Shown here: positions 43,368 through 53,098 of the stretch, one piece after another
Numbering within the stretch: position 1 is the first letter of the stretch
Layout: each line of letters opens with the position of its first letter
DNA from: Paracamarosporium sp. OC-R06-R3
Taxonomy: Eukaryota; Ascomycota; Dothideomycetes; Pleosporales; Didymosphaeriaceae
Reading direction: 5' to 3'
NCBI GenBank assembly: GCA_019828545.1
Contig: JACVRA010000023.1
Location: 186,001 to 250,000, forward strand
DNA: 64,000 nt
The notes under the pieces: model-generated
The model's input: the letters and a program-made list of their open reading frames with translations, nothing else
Told to the model about the DNA's origin: nothing
Databases searched by the model: none
Made by a program: the position numbers and the translations under genes

Positions 43368-45111
43368 TCAATCCTGCATTTGGTCGTTGTACTGTTGAAC
43401 CGGAGTCAATAGACCAAGCTGAAACTCCTCAGCCGTGAGACCAGTAATATCCATAGGCATGCTCCCAAAATGGAATATGTCCGGGCCCAATAGCGCCGGA
43501 TCTAGGGGAGCCTCGTTCATCTTGCTAAAGTCACCTTGCATATCCATCTCCATGGTCTGCTGGTCGCCGAAGAATGGAGCTGGCGTGTGTGGCAGACTAG
43601 GGTCGGTAGAGCCGCTCACAGACATGGGATCGAAATCATCGAGACCACCGATCCAGAATTGGCCGCCGTTCGCAGCGTCACGTTCCAGAAGGCCAGCTTC
43701 GAAATCAGCATCGGTGTAGTTGTGCTCAGCTACCATATGTCGCTTAAGATCGCGATCCCTCGCGAAGCGATTAGGGCAATTGTTGAGCAGGCAGGTGATG
43801 GGCCGGCCTTCCTCGTAACCAACACCGGTGAGCATAGTGAGGTCAGATGGATCCGGAATGAGACGTTTCCGAGCCTTCGCGAGCTTTCGAGAAGCTTTAC
43901 GATTGGGAAGGCCAAGATGGTGTGTCCGTATATGCTGCTCCAGAGCCGCTTTAGTCTTGACCAGCTTGCCGCATGCATTCTCGCCACTCCAATCACTCAA
44001 GTCAGGATGCTTAGACTGCTGCATGGCCTCGGCAGTACACGCGAAGCGATACTGGTTCTCGTGGACTTGGGTGACGTGGGCGTTCAAATTGCCCCTCCTA
44101 TTGAACAATTTGGCACAATCCTGATATGGGCACTGGAACAACTCTTGCTCTTCTAGGCTTGTGTGGAGTGCTTTGAAATGGCTGTTTAGGGTTGACTGGT
44201 TCTTGAACACTTGACCACAAGCGGAGCAGGTTGGCGGATGAGCTTCGGCATCGTGTGCATGGAGTTCAGCAGCAGTGGAGAATGACAACGGCTCTTGTGG
44301 CACAAGCACCGTCTCGCCATTGGCAGTCAGGATCATATCGCACTCAGTGCCAGGCGCGGGGCAGACCATGCAGAAGTAGCGTTGTTCCTCCTTTTCGCTG
44401 TGAGCACTAGCCATGTGTCGCCGAAGACCATTCTCCGTCTGGTAGCCATGCGTGCAGTGGGCTCCAGTGGGATGCACAAAGGTGCACGGGTAAGCTTTTG
44501 TCTCCAAATGTACCGTCTTGACATGAGCATCAAGGGTCTTCTGCTTCCGAAAGGCCTCCTTGCAGGGTGGGTAGTCTGTACAATAGAATTTGGAGTCGTG
44601 CACTTCCTTGTGTCGCTGCAGTCGTCCGTTCGATGTAAAAGTCTTACCGCATCCTTCCCAGTCACATGCATGGTTGCGTTCAGGCACGGCATGGAAGTGC
44701 GTCAAGTGTCGCTGAAGATGGTCCTTACGAGGGAAAGTCCGGTCGCAGTCCTCGTGGTGGCAGGCGAACGGGCGCTCCTTGGTGTGGGTACGCATGTGGG
44801 ATTCGAGACGACAAGGCCGGTTGAAGCGCTGGCCGCAGCCTTCAAATTCGCAGACGTAGTTCCATGATCTCTTTGCCTCGCTGTCCGCCCGCTTTTTGCC
44901 AGTGTCTGTGTAATTGATCTTGCGGTCGGCGAAGGCATGCGGGCCCACGCCCGACTCGGTTTCAACATCGGAAGCGTCCGTGGAGTCGCAGCTTCCCGTT
45001 TCTGTGCTGCTGTTAATGAACGGCGTGCACGCAGCGGGCGATGCCAGTACCTGTGCGAGACTTCTTCAGCGGAGCATCCGCCGGGCCTGCGACTTTGCGT
45101 TTGGCGGCCAT
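43368..45111 (-). CDS. Transcription factor IIIA (5S rRNA gene factor), C2H2 zinc-finger protein
   Basis: Exons 45111..45051 and 45001..43368, 564 residues. The 49-base intron keeps phase and joins a basic start (MAAKRKVAGPADAP, a likely nuclear signal) to an acidic stretch before the fingers. Eight to ten C2H2 fingers follow from ~residue 75, starting YVCEFEGCGQRF and RPFACHHEDC. The TFIIIA-like run CGKTFTSNGRLQRHKEVH is present. The fingers are interrupted by a longer linker (~220-260) and one degenerate finger with an insertion (~325-365). The last finger has CPNRFARDRDLKRH. The C-terminus is acidic and Met/Asp/Pro-rich, as expected of an activation region. TFIIIA binds the internal control region of 5S rRNA genes and recruits TFIIIC/TFIIIB for RNA polymerase III. 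Confidence 0.88.
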
Positions 45112-45381
45112 GGCAAGGTGTTGTCGATTGTCGAATGTCAGCCCGTCGGAACATTCAGAGCGGCGGACAAAATTCTGTGGAGACGAAATCTTGGCGTGCT
45201 GTGCTAGCGTGGTTCAGTCGCAGCTTCCCAGAGTTTTAGGTCCGTGCTTCGCGAATCTTTGTTTCGAGGCATTCATCATTCACTACCTCGCACTTGTCCC
45301 TCCCCGCGCAGACCAACAACGTTCGATACCGGCCGCACGCCCTAGCCTCACTCCAGCGCATATATACGCACGCTTGCGACC
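45112..45381. promoter_or_regulatory. 270-bp divergent promoter, TFIIIA / RPB6
   Basis: The start codons of TFIIIA (-) and RPB6 (+) lie 270 bases apart with no gene between them, so both must be driven from here. A TATATA run (about 45360-45366) lies only ~17 bases before the RPB6 ATG, too close for a standard TATA box. No other motif is claimed. Confidence 0.6.
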
Positions 45382-46056
45382 ATGTCTGATTACGGAGGCG
45401 ACGACGGCTACGACGCGGGAGGCTACAACGAGTACGGTTCTTCCCAACATTGATCGTAGCTTTGCGCGCATGCATGAAGGGAATGATAGTAGAACTAACT
45501 GTTTTGTTTGTCTAGTGAGGTAGACGTCTACGACGAGGAGCAAGAGCCCGATATCTACGACGACGATGGCGCGGACGGCGAGGGCCAACAAGAAGACCCA
45601 GAGACTGTCAATGAAAATCAGGATAACATCGTCGAAAGCGGAGACCCCAGCGCGGCGGCCGCTGCCAAATCCTCGCAAAAGAACACAGTGGCTACGGAGA
45701 AGTCGAAGAAGGTACCCAACGACCAGCGCTCAACGACACCATACATGACCAAGTACGAAAAGGCGCGCATATTGGGAACACGCGCTTTGCAAATCAGGTG
45801 TGTAGGCTGCTATGGGCAATTAGTCTTTGTGTCACTGACACGGTATAGCGGTAACGCGCCCGTCCTCATCGATGTAGAGGGCATGACAGATCCTCTTGAG
45901 ATTGCTCAGAAAGAGCTGCGCGAGAAGAAGATTCCCTTGGTCGTACGGCGATACCTTCCCGATGGATTGTAAGTGATCGCAACACAGGCACAAGATTTGT
46001 TACTGATGTAGTAATATAGCTACGAGGATTGGACGTGCGAGGAGCTTTTAACGTAG
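45382..46056 (+). CDS. RPB6: RNA polymerases I, II and III shared subunit Rpb6 (ABC23)
   Basis: Predicted exons 45382..45431, 45516..45797, 45849..45968 and 46020..46056 give 162 residues, near the usual fungal length. Rpb6 is the omega homologue that clamps the largest subunit in all three nuclear polymerases. The N-terminal ~80 residues are acidic and flexible ([18 protein letters not shown]), as in other species. The conserved core is clear: [20 protein letters not shown], then [10 protein letters not shown], then [21 protein letters not shown] split across exons, and the C-terminal YEDWTCEEL. Exons 1 and 4 are tiny (50 and 37 bases). Confidence 0.94.
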
Positions 46057-46539
46057 TGGCAGCGGAGGAGCATTTGCGGTACCATGTCAGAAGTTTGAGT
46101 AATGGCGGTTTTTTTTGTTATCGCCCAAGCTGTGGTAACACAGATAATCACACTTTTGTCCTAGAACTGTAGCTGGGTGCGGACTGCATTTTGCGTGGAG
46201 TTTCTGGAGAGGTAAAACGGAGCATGCTCGGCGAACGGCGTAACAGCGATCATTAACACATACCCTCCGAATCAAGTCCGAATTTGCACACTTCTTGGGC
46301 GCATAGCGGGCCCTGAAGCGGATCCGATTGATGTGCGGGATGGAATACTTACCCCGTTTGAGACATGGTGGGGTTCGAGCAGAGGGGAAAGATGCCCCGC
46401 AGTCTAATACTGGAGCTCTCAACGTCACAGCTGCCCCAAAACAAAACCAGACAGCGCCCCAAATTGCGCCTGCGTCTGAATAAAACACTTCTCTACCGCC
46501 ATCACGCACTTCTACCACGCACTCCGTTCGGCTATCACC
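46057..46539. promoter_or_regulatory. Intergenic region upstream of S-formylglutathione hydrolase
   Basis: About 480 bases holding the RPB6 3' region and the promoter of the hydrolase. No specific motif recognised. Confidence 0.4.
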
Positions 46540-47557
46540 ATGTCCTTCGAAACCACAGCCACTATTGCCTCCTTTGGAGGCAAGCTCTTGAAGCTAAAGC
46601 ATCAATCCTCAAGCACAGGCACAGATATGGCTCTTAATCTTTACCTCCCTCCACAAGCTCTGAAATCAGGCGCAAAGGTTCCCGTTCTGTTTTACCTATC
46701 TGGACTGACCTGCACGGGTGACAATTGCTCTGAAAAGGGCTTCTTCCAACACGGTGCCAGCCAGAAGGGCATTGCTGTTGTATATCCAGATACCAGCCCA
46801 CGTATGTTGAGTTTGTGAAGGGTTGTTCTTCTCACTAACCTGGTTGTTCGAACAGGAGGATTGAAGATTGAGGGTGAAGACGATGCGTACGATTTTGGTT
46901 CCGGTGCCGGTTTCTACGTCGACGCAACCAAGGAGCCGTGGAACAAGGGATACAACATGTACTCATACATCACCAAGGAGCTTCCGGAGGCTTTGTTCGC
47001 ACACTTCAAGGAGCTTGACGGCAGCCGAGTTAGCATTACTGGTCACAGCATGGGCGGTCACGGTGCCCTGACACTTGTAAGGCGATTGCAACGATGCCAC
47101 CTGGTCAAGCTAACCATGCGTAGTTCCTTAAGAATCCCGGGAAATACAAGTCGGTATCCGCATTCGCGCCTATATCGAACCCGATCAATGCCCCATGGGG
47201 ACAGAAAGCTTTCAAAGGCTATTTTGGTGAGGACCAGCAACAAAAGTGGAAGGAGCACGATGCGACAGAGCTTGTGAAGCAGTGGAAGGGCCCATTGGAG
47301 ATACTCATCGATGTGGTGCGTTGTTTCTTACTTTGGAAAATTGTGAACGAGGTGTTGATGAAAGGCAGGGTACCGGCGACAACTTTTATAAGCAAAAACA
47401 GCTTCTCCCCGAAAACTTCATCGAGGCGGCTAAGCAGGCCGGTAACGACAAGGGCATCAACCTTCGAATGCAGCCCGACTACGACCACAGCTACTACTTC
47501 ATGGCCACATTTGCAGACGACCACGTCGCATGGGCGGCAAAACACCTGGGTGTTTAG
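46540..47557 (+). CDS. S-formylglutathione hydrolase (esterase D family)
   Basis: Predicted exons 46540..46801, 46856..47076, 47124..47315 and 47369..47557 give 287 residues, the usual length. It hydrolyses S-formylglutathione to formate and glutathione in the glutathione-dependent formaldehyde detoxification pathway, in the cytosol. It is an alpha/beta hydrolase with nucleophile Ser in [10 protein letters not shown] (~residue 152), acid in GTGDNF (~229) and His in DHSYYFM (~262). Early landmarks are [14 protein letters not shown] (with the Cys typical of the family), [10 protein letters not shown] and [13 protein letters not shown]. All three triad residues are present, so the enzyme should be active. 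Confidence 0.95.
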
Positions 47558-48531
47558 TACGTTGTACGCACGCATGAACATATAACATACTAACCCCTGC
47601 AGAAGCAGTTCGGGAGTGAAGGGAAAGCTTTAGGCAGACGACGGATTGAGGCCGATGGAGAAAATTTCATGTAAAATATCTCAGCTTTCCGTGGAGTGGA
47701 CAAGGATTGATGAATGGAACACAAAAATTCCTGGCACATGCAAACCCAAGACTGTATCTTGCTTACTTTGGCATGCTCCAAGTGACGGTCTACGCCTTAC
47801 GAGTTATAGCCCTATACTAAACGTGAAGGTAATCCGTCTTAACCCAAGATAGATAACACAAAGGCAGATAGTGTCAATATCACTGACGGCGCAATATGCA
47901 CAAGTCTAACCTGAAGCAACAAGCGATCAGCTCCATATCATATATCGCACATGCTGTCAAAAACGTCTATCAGCGACTCATAACACACTCCTGGGTACCA
48001 TCAACCCATATGCAGATATTGAGAGCACAACAAACTTTCAAAGACAACTTCAGCGACCACAGCAGCAATTTTCTCTGGTCTGATGCAAACATTGTTCTCA
48101 CCAGTCCCGCAAGGTCGGCACTTTGCGTAAATTCAAGTGGCACGTGCGTAAAATGATGGTCGGGTTCCACCTGCCTAACCGCACACAATTGATTCATTGC
48201 GCCGTCACTCTGCCTAACCACGTCACGCGAACAAAGACCACAGAGTTGTTTCTGCCTCCGGTGATTGCCACGACGCTGCGACCACTGCCTAGTAGCCAAC
48301 CTTGACTGCCTGCGAAGCGATTATTTCACCCCACCAAGGCGGCATTGCTGCCCCGCAGTACGCTTTCACCGCCCGTCACACCTTTACAATGCAGACAGCT
48401 CTTTCGCCAATGGCCCGGTAGCTTAGAGAAAACGACACACCACGCCACTGTCTCGGTTGATTTACCTGTATAAAAGTAGTAGCACCCGACCGAAATATTG
48501 AGATCAACTTGCGTCTGAGACGGTGGTGGAA
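47558..48531. promoter_or_regulatory. Intergenic region upstream of LOS1
   Basis: About 970 bases. A TATAAAA element at 48469-48475 lies 57 bases before the LOS1 start codon and is a good TATA-box candidate. A tRNA-like start (ggcccggtagcttag) near 48413-48427 lacks a matching B box, so I do not call a tRNA. Confidence 0.4.
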
Positions 48532-51500
48532 ATGGAGGCCCAGGTATGCGGCGCGTGCCACGCGATGTGAACGTCTCTGACTGTATACTTTTCTAGGTCG
48601 AAAATGCGATCCAAATCGCCTCCGACCCCGCCTCGAGCCAGCAACTGCGCGGTCAAGCGATAGAGTTCCTCAACCAGTTGCGGACAGAAGGTTCCGCATG
48701 GCAAGCAGGCCTCACCCTGTTCACACGCGATCCTCGACCCTCCGAGATCATACGCCATACCTCGCTCGACCTCGTAAACAATGCTGTGCAGGAGCATCGA
48801 CTGGACGACCAGAGTCTATCGTATATTAAGGACACACTCATGAATTACATTCGTCAGACGTATGCAGCCGGGAGCTCTTCGACGGACACGGGTCATATAC
48901 AGAACAAACTGATGCAGACAATCACCTACCTTTTCGTAGCTCTATACCCGTCTTCATGGCAATCCTTCTTCGACGACTTCCGCGCGTTGGCTGGCAACCA
49001 GGCCAGCATTGGCAGTGTCAACTACACTTCGACATTTCTTTACCTTCGCATGCTGGCTCAAGTACACGACGAGATTGCGGACGTTTTAGTGGCGAGACCG
49101 GAAGATGAGAAGAAACGTAACACAGAGCTCAAAGATTTGATTCGCCAACGCGACGCGCAAAAAATCTCATTATCGTGGCAAGAGATTCTAGCAAAATGGA
49201 GGGAAACAGACTTGGGTCTTATAGAGATGTGTTTGAGGACCATCGGCCGTTGGGTCAGCTGGATTGATATTTCCCTTGTGGTCAATGAGAGCATGATCAT
49301 GATTTTTCTGCAAATGGCAGGCCAACAGGGCATTTCGTCTCCAGAAACTCCTGAAGGACGGGCTCGGGACGCTGCAATCGACACGTTTTCGGAAATTGTG
49401 AGCAAGAAGATGGGCCCTGCGGACAAGGTACAATTGATTGAGTTTCTCAATCTTGGTTCGGTGGTGGGCCAGCTCATCAGTAGCCCTGCCCTTGCCGACC
49501 AGAGCACGCCTGACTACGATAATGACCTCGCCGAGACTGTTGCGAAACTTGTCAATAACATCGTCTTCGACATTGTCAAAATCCTGGAAAATGACAATGT
49601 TGATGAACAGACCCGCCAGCGTGCTGATGGGCTCATCCATGTTTTCACGCCATACTTGCTGAGGTTCTTCGCTGATCAGTATGATGAAGTCTGCTCAACG
49701 GTCATTCCTTCTCTGACTGATCTTCTCACCTTCTTCCGGAAATTACAAAAGAAGACCGGTTCCTTACCATCTCAATATGCGGCCATACTTCCTCCTGTTC
49801 TTGAGGCAATAATTGCAAAGATGAAGTATGATGAGGCGGTTTCCTGGGGCGAGGAAGGTGAACAGACGGATGAGGCCGAATTTCAAGATCTTCGGAAAAG
49901 ACTCCATGTTTTGCAACAAACAGTAGCAGCCATCGATGAGAATTTTTACATCGAGACTTTAAGCCGTGTAGTGAGCGATACTTTTAGTCGGCTCTCCACG
50001 GGCGGTCATTCGTCATTGGATTGGCGTGATCTGGACCTTGCATTGTATGAAATGTACTTGTTCGGAGAGTTGGCGATGCGCAATTCGGGTCTGTACGCCA
50101 AACGCGAACCGTCTTCTGTGGCTGCGCAGCAACTGGTGGGGATGATGAACAACATGCTAAATGCTGGTAAGTGCGGTCTGGCGCTGGCAAAGAACGCGAG
50201 CTAACATGGACTAGATATAGCGAATTATCCTCACCCTGCCATACAGTTACAATACATGGAAATCTGCGTTCGCTATTATCAGTTCTTCGAACAGAACCCG
50301 CACCAGGTACCCAAAGTGCTCGAGAATTTCGTCCGTCTCACGCACAACAACCACGTCAAAGTCCGCTCAAGATCTTGGTACCTGTTCCAGCGCCTGGTTC
50401 GGCATCTACGATCGCAGCTTGGCAATGTGTCCTACGACATCATCCAGGCTATTGGTGACCTCCTGACTATCAAGGCCGAGCTGCCAGAAGATTCTGGGGA
50501 TGATATGTCATCCGACGAGGAAGATCAGTCCGCGGATGCGCTCTTCAACTCGCAGCTGTATCTTTTTGAAGCGGTCGGATGCATTGCTTCCTCTAGCACA
50601 GTCTCGACGGAGAATAAGAAGCTCTATGCGCAGACTATCATGAGTCCGCTTTTCGCCGACTTGGAGCAAACATTGCCACAGGCACAGAACGGCGACGAAC
50701 GCTCGATCCTGCAGATCCATCATATCATCATGGCTATTGGGACCCTTGCGCGTGGATACTCAGACTGGGTACCTTCGAGCAACAGCGCGCTTCCACAGAG
50801 CGAAGTGTCGGATGAATTTGCGAAGGCATCAGAAGCCATCCTCATTGCTCTGAAGGCTCTCAACTCGTCTAGCACGATCCGTTACGCTGCGCGATTCGCG
50901 TTCTCGCGCATGATCGCTGTGCTTGGGTCGCGACTTCTTCAGGAGATTCCCTCATGGATTGAGGGCCTACTATCGCTCAGTTCTTCCATGGACGAGATTT
51001 CTACGTTCATGAAAGTCTTGGGCCAGATCATTTACACTTTCAAAGCGGAGATTGCTGGCATACTGGATACGGTGCTCACGCCCCTACTCCAACGCATCTT
51101 CACCGCCTTGGCAGTCACCCCGTCGGGTACGGATGATGAAATACAGTTGGCTGAGCTTCGCCGAGAGTATCTCAATTTCATATCTGTTGTGCTAGGGAAT
51201 GGACTAGGGTCTGTTTTCGTGAGCGAAGTCAACCAGGCAACCTTCGATACCATCATCACATCCATCGACACGTTCTCGAGAGACACGTCCGACTACCCAA
51301 CGGCCCGCTTGGCACTCTCTGTGCTGATCCGTATGACTTCAGTCTGGAGCGGGCCCGACAAGGTAGGACCTGGAGCCAACGCGACTCCGACAAGCCCCGC
51401 GACATCACCCATCCCTGGGTTCGAGAACTATGTTGTGGAGCGCTTCTCGCCACTGGTATGGTCTGTTCCTGCATCGCCCGGGTTCAACTCGAAGGACGCA

Positions 51501-51728
51501 CAAGCGAAGCAAGTGCTCTATGAAGTGGCCAATCTACAAGCCGAAATCGTGAAGAAGGTGGGCGAGCCGTACGTTGAGCGGCTCAGGACGGAACTCACAG
51601 GCATGGGTGTGAGCGGTGACGTGGTGGATGGGTACCTGCAGACGCTTGCAAGTGCGTTCGAAGGGGTCAAGAAAGAAAAGGAATGGCGGACGTTCTTTGC
51701 GCAGTTTGTGGGCTCGGCGCAAGGGTAG
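48532..51728 (+). CDS. LOS1: Exportin-T, tRNA nuclear exporter Los1
   Basis: Predicted exons 48532..48543, 48597..50166 and 50215..51728 give 1031 residues. Exon 1 codes only for Met-Glu-Ala-Gln. Los1 is a karyopherin-beta made of helical HEAT repeats that binds mature tRNA with Ran-GTP and carries it out of the nucleus. Typical segments include GQAIEFLNQLRTEGSAWQ (importin-beta-like N-terminus), NKLMQTITYLFVALYPSSW, GRWVSWIDISLVVNE, LHVLQQTVAAIDENFY, MEICVRYYQFFEQNP and the acidic insertion DDMSSDEEDQSADALF. Length and order agree with fungal Los1. The Ser/Asp-rich acidic loop at ~residue 625-640 is a possible phosphorylation site. Confidence 0.94.
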
Positions 51729-51736
51729 GGCTTTGT

Positions 51737-51765
51737 GGATATGGATGGATGGATGGATGGATGGA
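51737..51765 (+). repeat. GGAT microsatellite
   Basis: About six tandem GGAT tetramers with one interruption, directly after the LOS1 stop codon. Confidence 0.8.
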
Positions 51766-53098
51766 GACGGAGGGCATGGCTATCTTCGTCTGGCGCACTA
51801 GCGTTCATGGAATGGCGGTATTTTGCATTGTGGGCGTGCATTGGGGGATTGATCAGCGTTGCATGTTAGGATATACCAACAGCAAACCCGGGTAGCTGAT
51901 TTTGTATAGAGATTTTGGGGCGGAGTCACGTGCCTCGCTGTGCACACGGGCCGGCAGTTAGCGACGACATGCACGTGCCGTACGTACTCTTGGGCTGATT
52001 TTGATGGCCACAAAGTGGCAACGGTATTTTTTTCGCAGCGACCCTGGCCCGGGAGAGGCTCGTCTCTGGCGGCCATGCTCTTGCGAGACAAACAGCCGAA
52101 AGCATGCAGGGTGTTTCTTGGGGAGGCCAATCAGGCAGCTGGTGTTTTCCGAGACGGGGGACCAGGGCTCCAGGTGACCAGACGAGGATCGGCCGGTGCG
52201 TCGCGCAATGTTGCAAGACGCCGTAGGCTGAAAGGCCGGGGCGAGGCTGATTGGGAGGCATAGGGCCGTGGCAACGAGGGCGTCGACAAGACTCGAGCGC
52301 TGCGGGCTGCATGACGGCGCCCCACAGGCCCGGCGGCCAATGACGCGCCGCTTCGACGGGCCTTCTAGAAGACGAGCCACGGCGACGTCGACGACCTCGA
52401 GCCCCGGCCTCTGCCTCCTCAACGCGCCCTGTCCTCGCCCGCCGCCGCCTTGCGCCCCCCGTCGTGCCATGGTCTTTCCCACGTGCACCCTGGGCTAACT
52501 CTGTCGAGCCCCTGCGTCCTGCCTCCAAGGGAGCGCCAGAAGACACCCGCACCGCAACCACGCACCGCCTGCTGCTCCCCGGCCGCGCCCCTGCCCGCAA
52601 CGCCCCCGACACGCCCGCCGCCCGGCTGCCCTGCACCTCTGCACCTCTGCACCTCTGCACGCTCCCGCGCCGCCGCCCACCAACCGCCGCATGCCCGCTG
52701 CCCGCTGCCCTCGTCCGCCGCGCGCACTCTCGCCGTCGCATTCCTCGCCGCGCATCTCGGTGCGTGGCCCCAGCGCATCCCCCAACCAAGCCGGGACCTC
52801 CTGGGAACCTCGTCGTTTCAGGTTAGATCTGTCTTTCCCCACGCCGTCGGCCGTTGGCGCTCAAAGCCATCGCATCGCCAGCTGTCTCTCGCCCGCCCAT
52901 CGTCCCAATTGACCGCCCAGAGCCCGCCTCCTTGCCTGCCTCCCGCGCCGACGCCCGCACCCAGAGCCCGCCCGCCGCGCCCGCAACCCCCCTCCCCCCC
53001 CCGTTTTGCGTCCGCCATAGCCATCCTCCCCATCGAGCGGGAGGCTCCACGAATCGCAGAGACCAGTGCTCGCCGTCCCTGCACGAGGAGTGGAGAAG
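51766..53098. other. GC-rich leader/promoter of the phosphodiesterase gene
   Basis: About 1.3 kb. From 52160 it becomes strongly GC-rich and C-rich on the plus strand, with three tandem CACCTCTG units near 52634-52660. Long open frames on both strands are low-complexity (Arg/Pro/Ala) and mutually overlapping, so they are products of composition. It probably includes a long 5' untranslated region. Confidence 0.5.

Noticed and set aside
48413..48465. tRNA-like A box (ggcccggtagcttag)
   Set aside because: No B box with GGTTCRANNCC and no pairing acceptor stem could be found at the right distance.
51926..52789. 287-codon minus-strand frame rich in Arg/Gly/Ala, and overlapping plus-strand frames
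   Set aside because: GC-rich DNA leaves several mutually overlapping open frames, none with a protein-like sequence.
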